Source: Ursus arctos (taxonomy: Eukaryota; Chordata; Mammalia; Carnivora; Ursidae). Taken from it: a stretch of DNA of 64,000 nt. The number at the start of each line of letters is the position of its first letter. Position 1 is the first letter of the stretch. The stretch spans positions 19,572,001 to 19,636,000 of the forward strand of contig NW_026622997.1 of NCBI RefSeq assembly GCF_023065955.2. Direction: 5' to 3'. The position numbers and the translations under genes were made by a program. Of the stretch, positions 56,306-64,000 are shown in pieces. Under the pieces are notes generated by a model, which worked only from the letters and a program-made list of their open reading frames with translations, made no database searches and was not told the DNA's origin.

Positions 56306-58406
56306 ACAGTCGTCACTTTTTCTCTGGAAAGTTGGTATGGCCTAATGTGCCACTGATCTTGGACAGGGCCACCCCCACCAAGTTCTGAGTCACATCCATG
56401 CACACAAGACATCTTTTACAGCAAGGCATGCCCAGACAAGGGAGGGACAGAGGAGAGCTGTCATTACAGACCCACTGGTTAGAACACCACCAGTTAGGAT
56501 AGCTTTGTGAGTTTGAGCCATGGGTCCAGCCTCATTCAAGGTCAAAATGATGGTGAACCCTGTTGTGAGTGGATAAGCATATCGCCAGACTTGAAAGGCA
56601 AGTGTAAGAGCACATGGCTAATTCTTAACCATCCCCATCAATGAAGGCTAGGCATCGAAATATTAAATGAAACCTTTCTGTTGTTACACAAAACGTACCA
56701 AGTTGGAACTGATTTCCCAGCTCTGAGCATCTCTCAACGAAATGATCCATGCCCAAGAAGTAAGCATTACCACAAAATGTGACATCTCAGGGCATACTAG
56801 CAGTGAGAAGAAAAGCAAATAAAAGAAGGCGCAGTAGTCCAGAAGACAAGACAGCTGAGAAACATTAATTGTTGGAACTTTTTCACGAAGGTTTTTCTTT
56901 CTGTTTATAATTGTTCTAATGCTCTTAACATTAGCTGTAGATTGGGAACTCCCCACCCCAAGCGTCTCTTGCTCTCTTGATATGTCTCCAGAAATTCATG
57001 GGCAGTATTTGATAATATCACAAGATTAATAGCACATCGCATTCACCATATGAAAGTAAAACATCACCACTCACCGGAAATGCCTGACGTGGCTCTTCTG
57101 TCTTTTCCGAGTAGTCTGCCATGGGCACGAACTACTCTCACCACAACATAAAATAATTTCAACTGCCCATTAATGAAGATGAAACCATTTTATATGTTCC
57201 AGGGTTTGTGAGACAGGGCGTTGCCTCTTCTCCCTCTCTTCCTCCGCTCCTCAAACCAGCAGTTTGGGAAACGAGATGCTCTGCTTTGATGGGAGGCCAG
57301 GATCAAATTGAAGCACTCTTGGTTTTACAAGTCTGATATGTCCAGTGAGAGATCACGGCTCACTCAACACATTCTAACCTACTTGTGCTCGACAAAGCAC
57401 TGCTTATGAGAATCAGCTTAAATAATGCGTGGAAGCAAAAGGACGTGTTTTTTTAGGCAGCCACAAATGTTCTTCTCTCCCTGCAGCCACAAATGAAGGT
57501 GGAGAGGTAAAGAGAAGGGGCTTTTCTTTGACCCAGGGCAGGGTGTCTGCAGGGGCAGGGGCAGCGTTGAGAGAGAAATGAGCAAGGACAGGTATCCAGC
57601 TGGCCAGATCACACCTTGCACTCAGCCAGAAGAAAAATTTTGCAGCCACTCAACCATCACATCACATCCTTCAAATAGTACCTAGTGTTCAGGCTTGAGC
57701 CCTAGTCAGGAGACAGAAAACTGTATTGCTTTGGGTGTGTTCGAACGGCCAGGACTCTGCTGGTTAGCCAACTCGACCACTTAGTTACGGTTTCTGTTTT
57801 AAAATTCTACCTTCGTGCAGCTGGTCCTTCTACTTTGCTGGTTAATTTTAATCCTTTAAAAGGGGATAGCTAATTGTCAGCAAAAGAAGGCAGACGCAGA
57901 TAAAATGTAGCACCTCTCTGCCTAATTCAGAACTGCATCCGTCACAGCTCTGTATCCAACACGGTTACCACCCCCAGGCCGGGGTGTTCGGAGTCTCTGA
58001 TTTTGCAGTTAGACCCAGCTGGGGCTCGAAACTGGCTCCAGACGTTTAGTAGCATTACCAGATGGTGGGATCCTCTTAGGAAGTAATTCTGTGGGCTTTC
58101 TATTCCCTAACCAGGTCTTTGAACATAATGTGTTTCTCACCCCCAGCAAACTCAGCCTTCTCATTCCCTAACTAACCAGTCTCTATCCCTCCTCTAGGAA
58201 GAAATTAGGAGAGAAAGAGAGGGACCAGAGAGAGAGAAGGAGGGAGGGAGTGAGGGAGAGGGAGGGAGGTTATGGTCTCATATTTTCCATATATGCTAGT
58301 AGAAGCCAATATTATTTTTCTTTTCAGTCATCAGGATTTCTTCCACCTCCTCAAGTGCCATTTTCATGTTTTTAGCCTTGTTTTGTTTTAAGAAATCTGT
58401 CTCCTC
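56306..58406. other. intergenic, repeat-poor
   Basis: About 2 kb without a dispersed repeat, ending in the GA-rich tract at 58201-58270. It begins about 5 kb upstream of MYLIP. Confidence 0.55.
58201..58270 (+). repeat. GA-rich purine tract
   Basis: GAGAGAAAGAGAGGGACC-type then GAGGGAGGGAG-type units, about 70 bp almost purine only. Confidence 0.9.
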
Positions 58407-58592
58407 GGGGCGCCTGGGTGGCTCAATCAGTTAAGCATCTGCCTTCAGCTCAGGTCATGATCCCAAGGTCCTGGAATCTGGCCCCACACCAGGCTCCCGG
58501 CTCAGTGGGGAATCTATTCTCCCTCTCCCTCTGCCCACCCCCCCTGCCTGTTCTCTCTCTCTCACTGAAATAAATAAAATCTTTGAAAAAAA
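58407..58592 (+). mobile_element. SINEC, older subfamily
   Basis: Forward SINE with an AATAAATAAAA tail. Flanks carry near-duplicates of ctgtctcctc / ctgtttcctcctc. Confidence 0.93.
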
Positions 58593-58629
58593 GCTGTTTC
58601 CTCCTCAGACTGATCTGTTGATTCTTTTT

Positions 58630-58800
58630 TATCTACTCATTTTTTATTGAAGTATAATTAGCATACAGTGTTCTCTTAGTTTCAGGAGTACGATATAATG
58701 ATTCAACAATTCTGTACATTACTCGGTGCTCATCACGGTAACTGCGCTCTTAATCCCCCTTATCTATGTCACCCATCCCTCCACCCACCTACCTGGTGAT
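58630..58800 (-). mobile_element. L1MA-type 3' UTR fragment
   Basis: Reverse-oriented L1 end: 'tttttattgaagtataatta', 'tagtttcaggagtacgatat', 'gattcaacaattctgtacat', 'cggtgctcatcacggtaact'. About 2.4 kb upstream of the MYLIP start codon. Confidence 0.85.
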
Positions 58801-59080
58801 TCTTAGTTTCAAAAACAATTAGAACCTTTATCGACCATCCCATAGCAGGAGCATAATCTGGATTTGGATTAAATATATCCCTGCCAAACCAAAAATATAA
58901 GTTATTTTTAAAGTGGTTTCTCAACAAAACAAGTGTTTGGTTTCTGCCATTGCTTGTTTTGTCTTTTTTATTTTTGTTTTCGGTCACCCAATATTTCTCC
59001 CTTCCTATTCATTTCCATGCCTTGTCCCCATTGATTTTATGAGCTTCCAAAAGTTGTGCACTCGATTTCCTGTTGCTTAA

Positions 59081-59125
59081 GTTAGCCAACTTTTGGTTAG
59101 CTGGCTTTGGGTTAGCCAGGTTAGT
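59081..59125 (+). promoter_or_regulatory. GGTTAG repeat cluster, candidate nuclear-receptor site upstream of MYLIP
   Basis: GTTAG occurs four times at 59081, 59096, 59111 and 59120, the first three with a 15-bp period. The last two make GGTTAG-CCA-GGTTAG, a direct repeat of receptor-like half sites with 3-bp spacing (also readable as GGGTTA-GCC-AGGTTA). It is 2.1 kb upstream of the MYLIP start codon. LXR regulation of MYLIP is established, but the canonical LXR spacing is 4, so this could equally be a short minisatellite. Confidence 0.25.
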
Positions 59126-59659
59126 TGTTCATAAACAAAACTATTAACCAATACACCTGGGCCCCATCGTGGCCCTCACCTTTTCTTCCTGTCCTAAAGT
59201 TGCTAGTGCTTAAGCATAGATTAGATAACAGTGATCCAAATATTGCCTCCCAGATAAATTTCCCAGTCAGTAAACTGGATTTAAGGGAATGAGGAGCAGG
59301 AGTTGATATGAGAGGAGAATATTTCAGCACTACGATAGATCATGAGGTGTATTGTTAAGACACAAAGAAAACTCTGAGTACATTAGGTCCACCTGCAACA
59401 CTGGGGGTAAGGACTTTGACTACTTACAATTTTACCCGTAGTTGGCTTTAGTGAAAGACTATGATGATATCCTTCCTTGTAGCCTTCTGCTCCGATGCCC
59501 TTCCTATTTCTTTGGCAATAAAAGCCACTGGGACGGAGATCATTGAAACTCAGGAAAAGGGGTGAGAACAGAAGCTATTGGCAGGCAATGGCAGAGATGA
59601 CATTATAGATCTCCTTGCAAATACGGAGTCATTCAAATGCTTTTATGAGCATATCTCTG

Positions 59660-59800
59660 CAGCTCTTCCCAGCAACACTTGGGGGGTGGCTGAAGGGCAG
59701 AGCAGATAGTGTGGTTTTCATTTTACTGTTGAAAACACTGAACTTCAGAGAGAGAGGCAGTAGGTTTTCCAAGGGTCCAAGGCTGAAACCCACATCTTCT
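59660..59800 (-). mobile_element. MIR fragment
   Basis: 'ttcattttactgttgaaaac', 'actgaacttcagagagag' and 'ccaagggtccaaggctgaaa' match a reverse MIR. About 1.5 kb upstream of MYLIP. Confidence 0.65.
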
Positions 59801-59912
59801 CCTTTCTCCTATAAAGAAACCAAAGAGGTAGGCTAATGAATGTAGTGGCAAAAGGAACAAGTAGTAAATGGTGAAGAGTAGGAGGCCTTGAATTATTAAT
59901 AGCTACTACTGA

Positions 59913-59928
59913 GGTTACCACCTGTTAG
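59913..59928 (+). promoter_or_regulatory. DR4-like element (AGGTTA-CCAC-CTGTTA) upstream of MYLIP
   Basis: A first half site AGGTTA is followed after four bases by CTGTTA, the spacing preferred by LXR/RXR. The second half departs from consensus at two positions. It sits 1.3 kb upstream of the MYLIP start codon. It is a weak match on its own. Confidence 0.2.
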
Positions 59929-60346
59929 GTTCTGAGATAAGTCCCTAACCTTCCAGATGGGGATAACCAGCCTGAGAGAAGGGACCGGCAGCACAGGAAG
60001 TGCTCAGCTAAGGTTTAATGAGTGGATAACCCACAAGATAGGATGCACTACACAAGATAGGGCCTTAGAGCCTTAAGGTGTTTTGGTTGAGCACAACCAG
60101 TAAATAGAAGCCTCTGGAAAGGATTTATACAGAAGCATTAGATCAAGCTCCCCGGCTCAGTGGTCAACTGCAAAAACTTTTGTACTCAGATTTTGTTTTT
60201 CAACTGATGAGGTCGAAAACGAGGAGCAACCATTCCGCCTTCCAACAACCCACTGTAGCAAACCGCAGGGGAAAAGAGTTTGCTTTGGGCTTTGGGGTGG
60301 CTCCCTTTCCTTTTCTGTGTGCACCTCTCCCGAAAAGCGTTCTTGG

Positions 60347-60525
60347 GGGCGCCTGGGTAGCGCAGTCGTTAAAGCGTCTGCCTTCGGCTCAGGGCGTGAT
60401 CCTGGCGTACCGGGATCGAGTCCCACATCAGGCTCCTCCGCTGTGAGCCTGCTTCTTCCTCTCCCACTCCCCCTGCTGTGTTCCCTCTCTCGCTGGCTGT
60501 CTCTCTGTCACATAAATAAATAAAA

Positions 60526-60563
<38 letters not shown>
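60347..60563 (+). mobile_element. SINEC (Can-SINE), young, next to the MYLIP promoter
   Basis: Full-length carnivoran tRNA-derived SINE with head, CT-rich body and AATAAA-containing tail, ending in 33 uninterrupted A residues (60531-60563). It is flanked by identical 15-bp target-site duplications, gaaaagcgttcttgg, at 60332-60346 and 60564-60578. The perfect duplications and pure A tail indicate recent insertion. It lies about 290 bp upstream of the first CCAAT box. Confidence 0.96.
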
Positions 60564-60565
<2 letters not shown>

Positions 60566-60850
60566 AAAGCGTTCTTGGAGCGATCCAAGGCTTCTGAAGA
60601 ACGGCGGCAGCTCGGAGGCGGAGGCGTGGAATCACTGTCAATTCCAGCCCAACAGAGAGGAGCCCCCGCCTGGGAGCCCCGGGCGGTCACCGGCTGGGAG
60701 CAGCGTCGCCCAGCGGGCAGAAGCGGCGGGTGCGTCCCGGAGCCTCCCTCCTCCCGCAGCCCTCGGCGTCCGCAGGCTGCCACCTCCCGGGGCGGCCGGG
60801 GGAACTCGGCCGGCGCCGGCAGGTTGGGCCGCGGCCGAACGGGCGCCGCT

Positions 60851-60965
60851 ATTGGCTGGCCGGGCGGCGGAGGAGGGGCGGGGCCGCCGTGATTGGCGGG
60901 GGCCCTAGCCGAAGGGGGCGGGGCCACTATATCAGAGGAGTCCCTGTCGCGCCGCAGGCAGTCGG
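60851..60965 (+). promoter_or_regulatory. MYLIP: probable MYLIP core promoter: two CCAAT boxes, two GC boxes, TATA-like element
   Basis: Two inverted CCAAT boxes (ATTGGC at 60851 and GATTGGC at 60891) alternate with two GC boxes of the Sp1 type (GGGGCGGGGC at 60875-60884 and 60915-60924). A TATA-like CTATATC follows at 60927-60933. This spacing suggests a transcription start about 25-30 bases further on, near 60955-60965, giving a leader of roughly 240 bases with no AUG before the MYLIP start at 61200. Motifs are read directly; the start site is inferred. Confidence 0.65.
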
Positions 60966-61199
60966 GCTGCTGGAGTGCGGCGCCGCCGCGGAGACCCGGG
61001 CAGCTGGCGGTCGGGCGGGCTGGCGAGGGGGTGGTGGGGAGGAGGGCGCGGGGGGCCGTGGGGTGTGGGGTAGCGGGCTGCAGCTCTGCACCCGAGGGCA
61101 AGCCTCGCCGAGCCCGGGGCTGGGTCTGAGCGGTGGCGAGGCGGCAGCCCCGCGCACACCAAAGACGAGGCGGCTGTGGCGGCAGCGGCAGCCCCAGCC

Positions 61200-61286
61200 A
61201 TGCTGTGCTATGTGACGAGGCCGGACGCGGTGCTGATGGAGGTGGAGGTGGAGGCGAAAGCCAACGGCGAAGACTGCCTCAACCAG
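61200..61286 (+). CDS. MYLIP: MYLIP (IDOL) coding exon 1, partial gene
   Basis: First coding exon of the E3 ubiquitin ligase MYLIP/IDOL. It encodes 29 residues, [20 protein letters not shown] followed by ANGEDCLNQ, which I recognise as the conserved N-terminus of mammalian MYLIP. The start is the first AUG after an AUG-free GC-rich leader and has a G at -3. The exon ends at AACCAG followed by a GTGACG donor at 61287, leaving the frame in phase 0. The residues form the first strands of the F1 (ubiquitin-like) lobe of the FERM domain. Known of the family: the FERM domain binds the NPxY-containing tails of LDLR, VLDLR and ApoER2, and a C-terminal RING domain (beyond this window) ubiquitinates them for lysosomal degradation. 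Transcription is induced by LXR when cell sterol is high. The reading frame shows no damage. Confidence 0.96.
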
Positions 61287-62396
61287 GTGACGACGAGGGG
61301 CCAGGCGGGGGCCCCGGCCGATCCCCCTCGGCCGAGGGGCCTCGCGGCGGCGCCAGGCGCCGAGGCGCGCCGCTTGCCCGGGGGCGGGCGGCGCTGCGGC
61401 GGCGGCCGGGGGGGAGCGCGCCCCGGGCACCCGGCCCGCGCCCCCTCCTCCTCGCGGCCGTGGGGCACGCGGTCCCCGCAGGCTGGGAGCGCGTGGGGAG
61501 GCGGCCAGAGGACGCGCGAGGCGGGCCTCCCCCCTTCCCCCCCGCCCCCAGCCCCGCACTTTCCCGGAAGAAGGCAGCCCAGCACACCTGCCGCAGGTGT
61601 GTGCATGATGCCGCCTGTCGGGTCCCCGCGGGGTCTGGCAGCGCCATCTGAGTCCTGAGATGAGGTGGCAGCTGGCGGTCGCAGGTCCCTGGGGTTGCTT
61701 ATCAGACAAGCAGGGCCCTTGTCTCTTGCTGCTTCTCAGATGGACCGTTCACCCGCACCTCCCGGTTTGCAGGGTTCAAGAGAAGCATGGGTTTTGGTCC
61801 TCCGCTCCGTTGCCTTTAAAGCACGCATTTACTTAGGAGTCAAGAAGAATGGTTCGAAACAGTGCATGTTGCTATGACAGACAGCAGATTTGATCTCAAG
61901 TGGAAAGCTGTGCCCTCAAACCCCCTAGACCTGAGATGTTTGGAAAACCTCTTGTAACAAGCTTAGCTGACACTTGTGGCGTGTTTCCTCAATGTGTTTG
62001 TTTTTTCGGAGTCCAGATGGTTAAAATTGTCCAGATAATCTGCCAAATCAGCTGTGCAGATCGTGCTGGTGGAGGAAATTCCAGTGATTGGAGTAAGAGG
62101 GAAAATACCCTGCAGATTCCCTTCCTCAGCCTTTCTGAAAGGCTACTATTGAGGACTCCTTTTTCTCTGCTGCAATTGAGGGTGTCTCCGGCGTTAAAGG
62201 AAGCACAAGCCCCTCTATTGGTTTAGCAACACTGGGATCTTAGAAGTTTGTTCTTACAGCTTAAGGCCGGCATTGTAACACCTTTGTTGAACTTTATGAA
62301 AAGTAGGCAGGACTCTTAGACCCAGCTGGTGTCCCTGGATTTGCTTCGACTGCAGGGACCATTTGCTCATCTATGTTGCATTCATTTTTGTTCTAG
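61287..62396 (+). other. MYLIP: MYLIP intron 1
   Basis: A 1110-bp phase-0 intron with GT (61287) and AG (62395-62396) ends. Its first ~370 bases stay CpG-rich and belong to the CpG island; the rest is ordinary unique sequence. No SINE or L1 is visible. Open frames of 100-170 codons in its GC-rich part on both strands are composition artefacts. Confidence 0.9.
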
Positions 62397-62587
62397 GTGT
62401 GCAGGCGGTTGGGAATTATAGAAGTTGATTATTTTGGACTGCAATTTACGGGTAGCAAAGGTGAAAGTTTATGGCTAAATCTGAGAAATCGGATCTCCCA
62501 GCAGATGGATGGGCTAGCCCCTTACCGGCTTAAACTGAGAGTCAAGTTCTTCGTGGAGCCTCATCTCATCTTACAGGAGCAGACTAG
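62397..62587 (+). CDS. MYLIP: MYLIP (IDOL) coding exon 2, partial gene
   Basis: Second coding exon, preceded by a TTTTTGTTCTAG acceptor and followed by a GTAAGG donor at 62588. It continues exon 1 in phase 0 and reads [17 protein letters not shown] onward, ending LILQEQTR with the last arginine codon split after two bases (phase 2). The '[13 protein letters not shown]' segment is the typical FERM F1-lobe signature, followed by the W-L-N-L and [17 protein letters not shown] strands. Exons 1 and 2 give 278 coding bases, or 92 complete residues of a protein that is about 445 residues long in human. The rest of FERM and the RING lie to the right of the window. No frameshift or premature stop is seen. 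The TAA just after the exon (62589-62591) is intronic. Confidence 0.96.
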
Positions 62588-64000
62588 GTAAGGTGACACT
62601 GAAATAAACCAATGTCAAATAGACTTTTGATTCCATTTAGAAAGGGCCGTTGCACCTCCCCAGAGATGTTCACGGGCGAATGTGTTTGCTGCAGAGTGAG
62701 TTGGTTCACAACTGAGAACTTTTCCAGGGCACAACCCTTTTGTTAAGGTGAACCGGGAGCCGCCTAGTTGGCCTGGGGCACATTTTCTAGCTCTTGTGGT
62801 TTTTCTTGTCTTTATAAACAATGAGGGAGCAGGGTTGAATTCTTACAAACACTCGGTTTCAGTGCCACAACGCAAGGGGAAAAAGAAGGTTAAAACCCCA
62901 ACTGACTTCCTGATAGCAGCACAGAATGCCCGATAGTAACCCCTGCCTCAGCAGAGTTACTACAGGTCATTGTAGACTGTTCTAACAGAAAGCAGGAAAC
63001 AGTTCCTCTTGGGTTACTTAAACTTAGTCAACTTCAGCATAGTGTCAGATTACAATATGCAGCAAAGAGCTCTGTCCCACTCCATGCAGAATTTAAGTTT
63101 CTTGAAAACTTAGTAAGAGAACTTTGTAAGGCCAGCATAACTGAACTCCAACCTACAGATACGTAACACATGATTGTTTAGATTGTTGAATTTATCTCTT
63201 TACTTCTAGAAAACCACCAGGGGTGGTAGACACTGGAGCATGTGGTTTCCTTTTTCAAACAGAAAATGTTTTCTCCCTGGACTGACTGTAATACTTTTCA
63301 AGGATGAGCCAAATTAGGAAACTGCCGTTCAGTATTTATTGCTGAAATGTAAGAGACCTAAACCGTATAGCGGCATGTTAAAAAAAAAGAAGAACAAGAA
63401 AGAAAGAAAAAGAAAACTCTTAAAAACAACAAACTTTGGATCTGAGTTCTAATATTTTTCATAATCCTTTGGTTTGGAAATTTGCCATGCACATGCGAAA
63501 TGTCAGTGTGACAATCTCTAGTAATGATAAGTGAGCAAAATCCTTTTAAGAGTTGTCAGCATGTCATTTTTGTCACTGCTGAAGGACTGATAGAAACATA
63601 TTTTGAAATACTGTTCATTTGAATGAAATGTCTCTTCTACCTTGTTACGGAGCTTTAAAGGGTGAGGGAAATGTTCAGTTTTGTTTCTGGGCAAGCTAGT
63701 ATCTTGCATTCTTAGTGTTCCTGAAAATGTCTTGCAAAGTATTCACACGATTGCATGTTTAAGGATGTTTCAGCTGTTTATATTAATCAGAATAGGTTGT
63801 GTGTGTTTGTCTGTTTAACGTAAAGCTCATTTGTGAAAGTTTCCACTCTGCACTTCAATGTGATAACTTGGAGTAGAGTAAGAGAAAAGGATACACGCAC
63901 ACACACACAGACACAGACACACACACACACACGTTACAACATATTGGAATTTTCATTGTGTAGTTTTATGATTTTCCAATCCTTTCTGGGTCACCAGATG
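62588..64000 (+). other. MYLIP: MYLIP intron 2, 5' part (runs off window)
   Basis: Begins with a consensus GTAAGG donor. The next exon, expected to continue with the FERM F2 lobe, is not reached by position 64000. The stretch has no SINE or L1 that I recognise. It holds a short A-rich patch near 63380-63425 and a CA-rich microsatellite at 63895-63933. Confidence 0.85.
63895..63933 (+). repeat. (CA)n microsatellite in MYLIP intron 2
   Basis: CA-rich run with GACACAGAC interruptions. Confidence 0.95.

Larger units (their letters stand above)
58801..60331. other. proximal upstream flank of MYLIP
   Basis: Holds the GGTTAG cluster (59081-59125), a MIR (59660-59800) and the DR4-like site (59913-59928). 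No gene or other repeat is recognised. Confidence 0.55.
60590..61640 (+). promoter_or_regulatory. MYLIP: CpG island spanning the MYLIP promoter, exon 1 and start of intron 1
   Basis: The base composition changes sharply at about 60.59 kb, just right of a SINE poly-A tail, from AT-rich repeat DNA to very GC- and CpG-rich sequence. It falls back at about 61.64 kb. The island covers the probable core promoter, the whole 5' leader, exon 1 and the first part of intron 1. Island boundaries are judged by eye, not computed. Confidence 0.85.

Noticed and set aside
61133..61658. Open frames reading through MYLIP exon 1 into the intron
   Set aside because: The family protein continues at exon 2 in phase 0 after a GT donor, so the intronic read-through is not coding.
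60529..61709. Long open frames on both strands (up to 260 codons antisense) across the MYLIP promoter
   Set aside because: They are proline-, alanine-, arginine- and glycine-rich products of a CpG island, overlap each other and MYLIP exon 1 in other frames, and contain no domain.
63214..63229. CTCF-like CCACCAGGGGTGG in MYLIP intron 2
   Set aside because: It matches the first ten core bases but then departs at TGGT instead of GCGC, so it does not stand out from background by eye.
1..64000. Search for CRISPR arrays, operons, phage or plasmid systems
   Set aside because: All evidence (spliced MYLIP exons, SINEs, LINEs, CpG island) identifies mammalian chromosomal DNA; the tandem repeats are microsatellites or minisatellites without spacer structure.

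Overview
This window is mammalian nuclear DNA, almost certainly from a caniform (arctoid) carnivoran. The evidence is 24 copies of a tRNA-derived Can-SINE (SINEC), with the 'gcgcctgggtggc' head, a CT-rich body and an (AAATA)n/poly-A tail, plus several short 3' ends of a carnivoran L1. Several SINE copies have the head, body and tail variant I associate with bears (including giant panda) and pinnipeds rather than dogs or mustelids. That species assignment is inference from memory of the SINE subfamilies.

Only one protein-coding gene is supported, and only its beginning is present. It is MYLIP (IDOL), the FERM/RING E3 ubiquitin ligase that targets LDLR, VLDLR and ApoER2. A CpG-rich promoter lies at about 60.59-61.2 kb. 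Coding exon 1 (61200-61286, 29 codons) joins exon 2 (62397-62587) in phase 0 across a 1.1-kb intron. Intron 2 runs off the right edge. Together the exons encode the first 92 residues, the F1 lobe of the FERM domain. The gene reads rightward.

The first ~60 kb is the upstream flank of MYLIP. In human the interval between DTNBP1 and MYLIP is a large gene-poor region, and the window agrees: I find no second gene, no tRNA or rRNA gene and no convincing processed pseudogene. It is a mosaic of old mammalian repeats (L2, MIR, MER5A-type hAT elements, MaLR LTRs, L1M 3' ends), younger carnivoran SINEs and 5'-truncated L1 tails (many with clear target-site duplications), and simple-sequence tracts. From 24.84 to 31.63 kb there is no lineage-specific SINE or L1.

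The points most worth checking are non-coding: a recent SINE with a 33-base A tail at the edge of the MYLIP CpG island; GGTTAG/AGGTTA direct repeats 1.3-2.1 kb upstream of the MYLIP start (MYLIP is an LXR target); a promoter-like segment at 42.4-42.7 kb; an overlapping NRF1-type palindrome fused to a (TG)n tract at 31.87-31.96 kb; and a ~180-bp purine tract at 39.4 kb. I found no evidence of a new biological system, and the window does not resemble accessory or prokaryotic DNA. Most open reading frames here are repeat-derived or chance frames.
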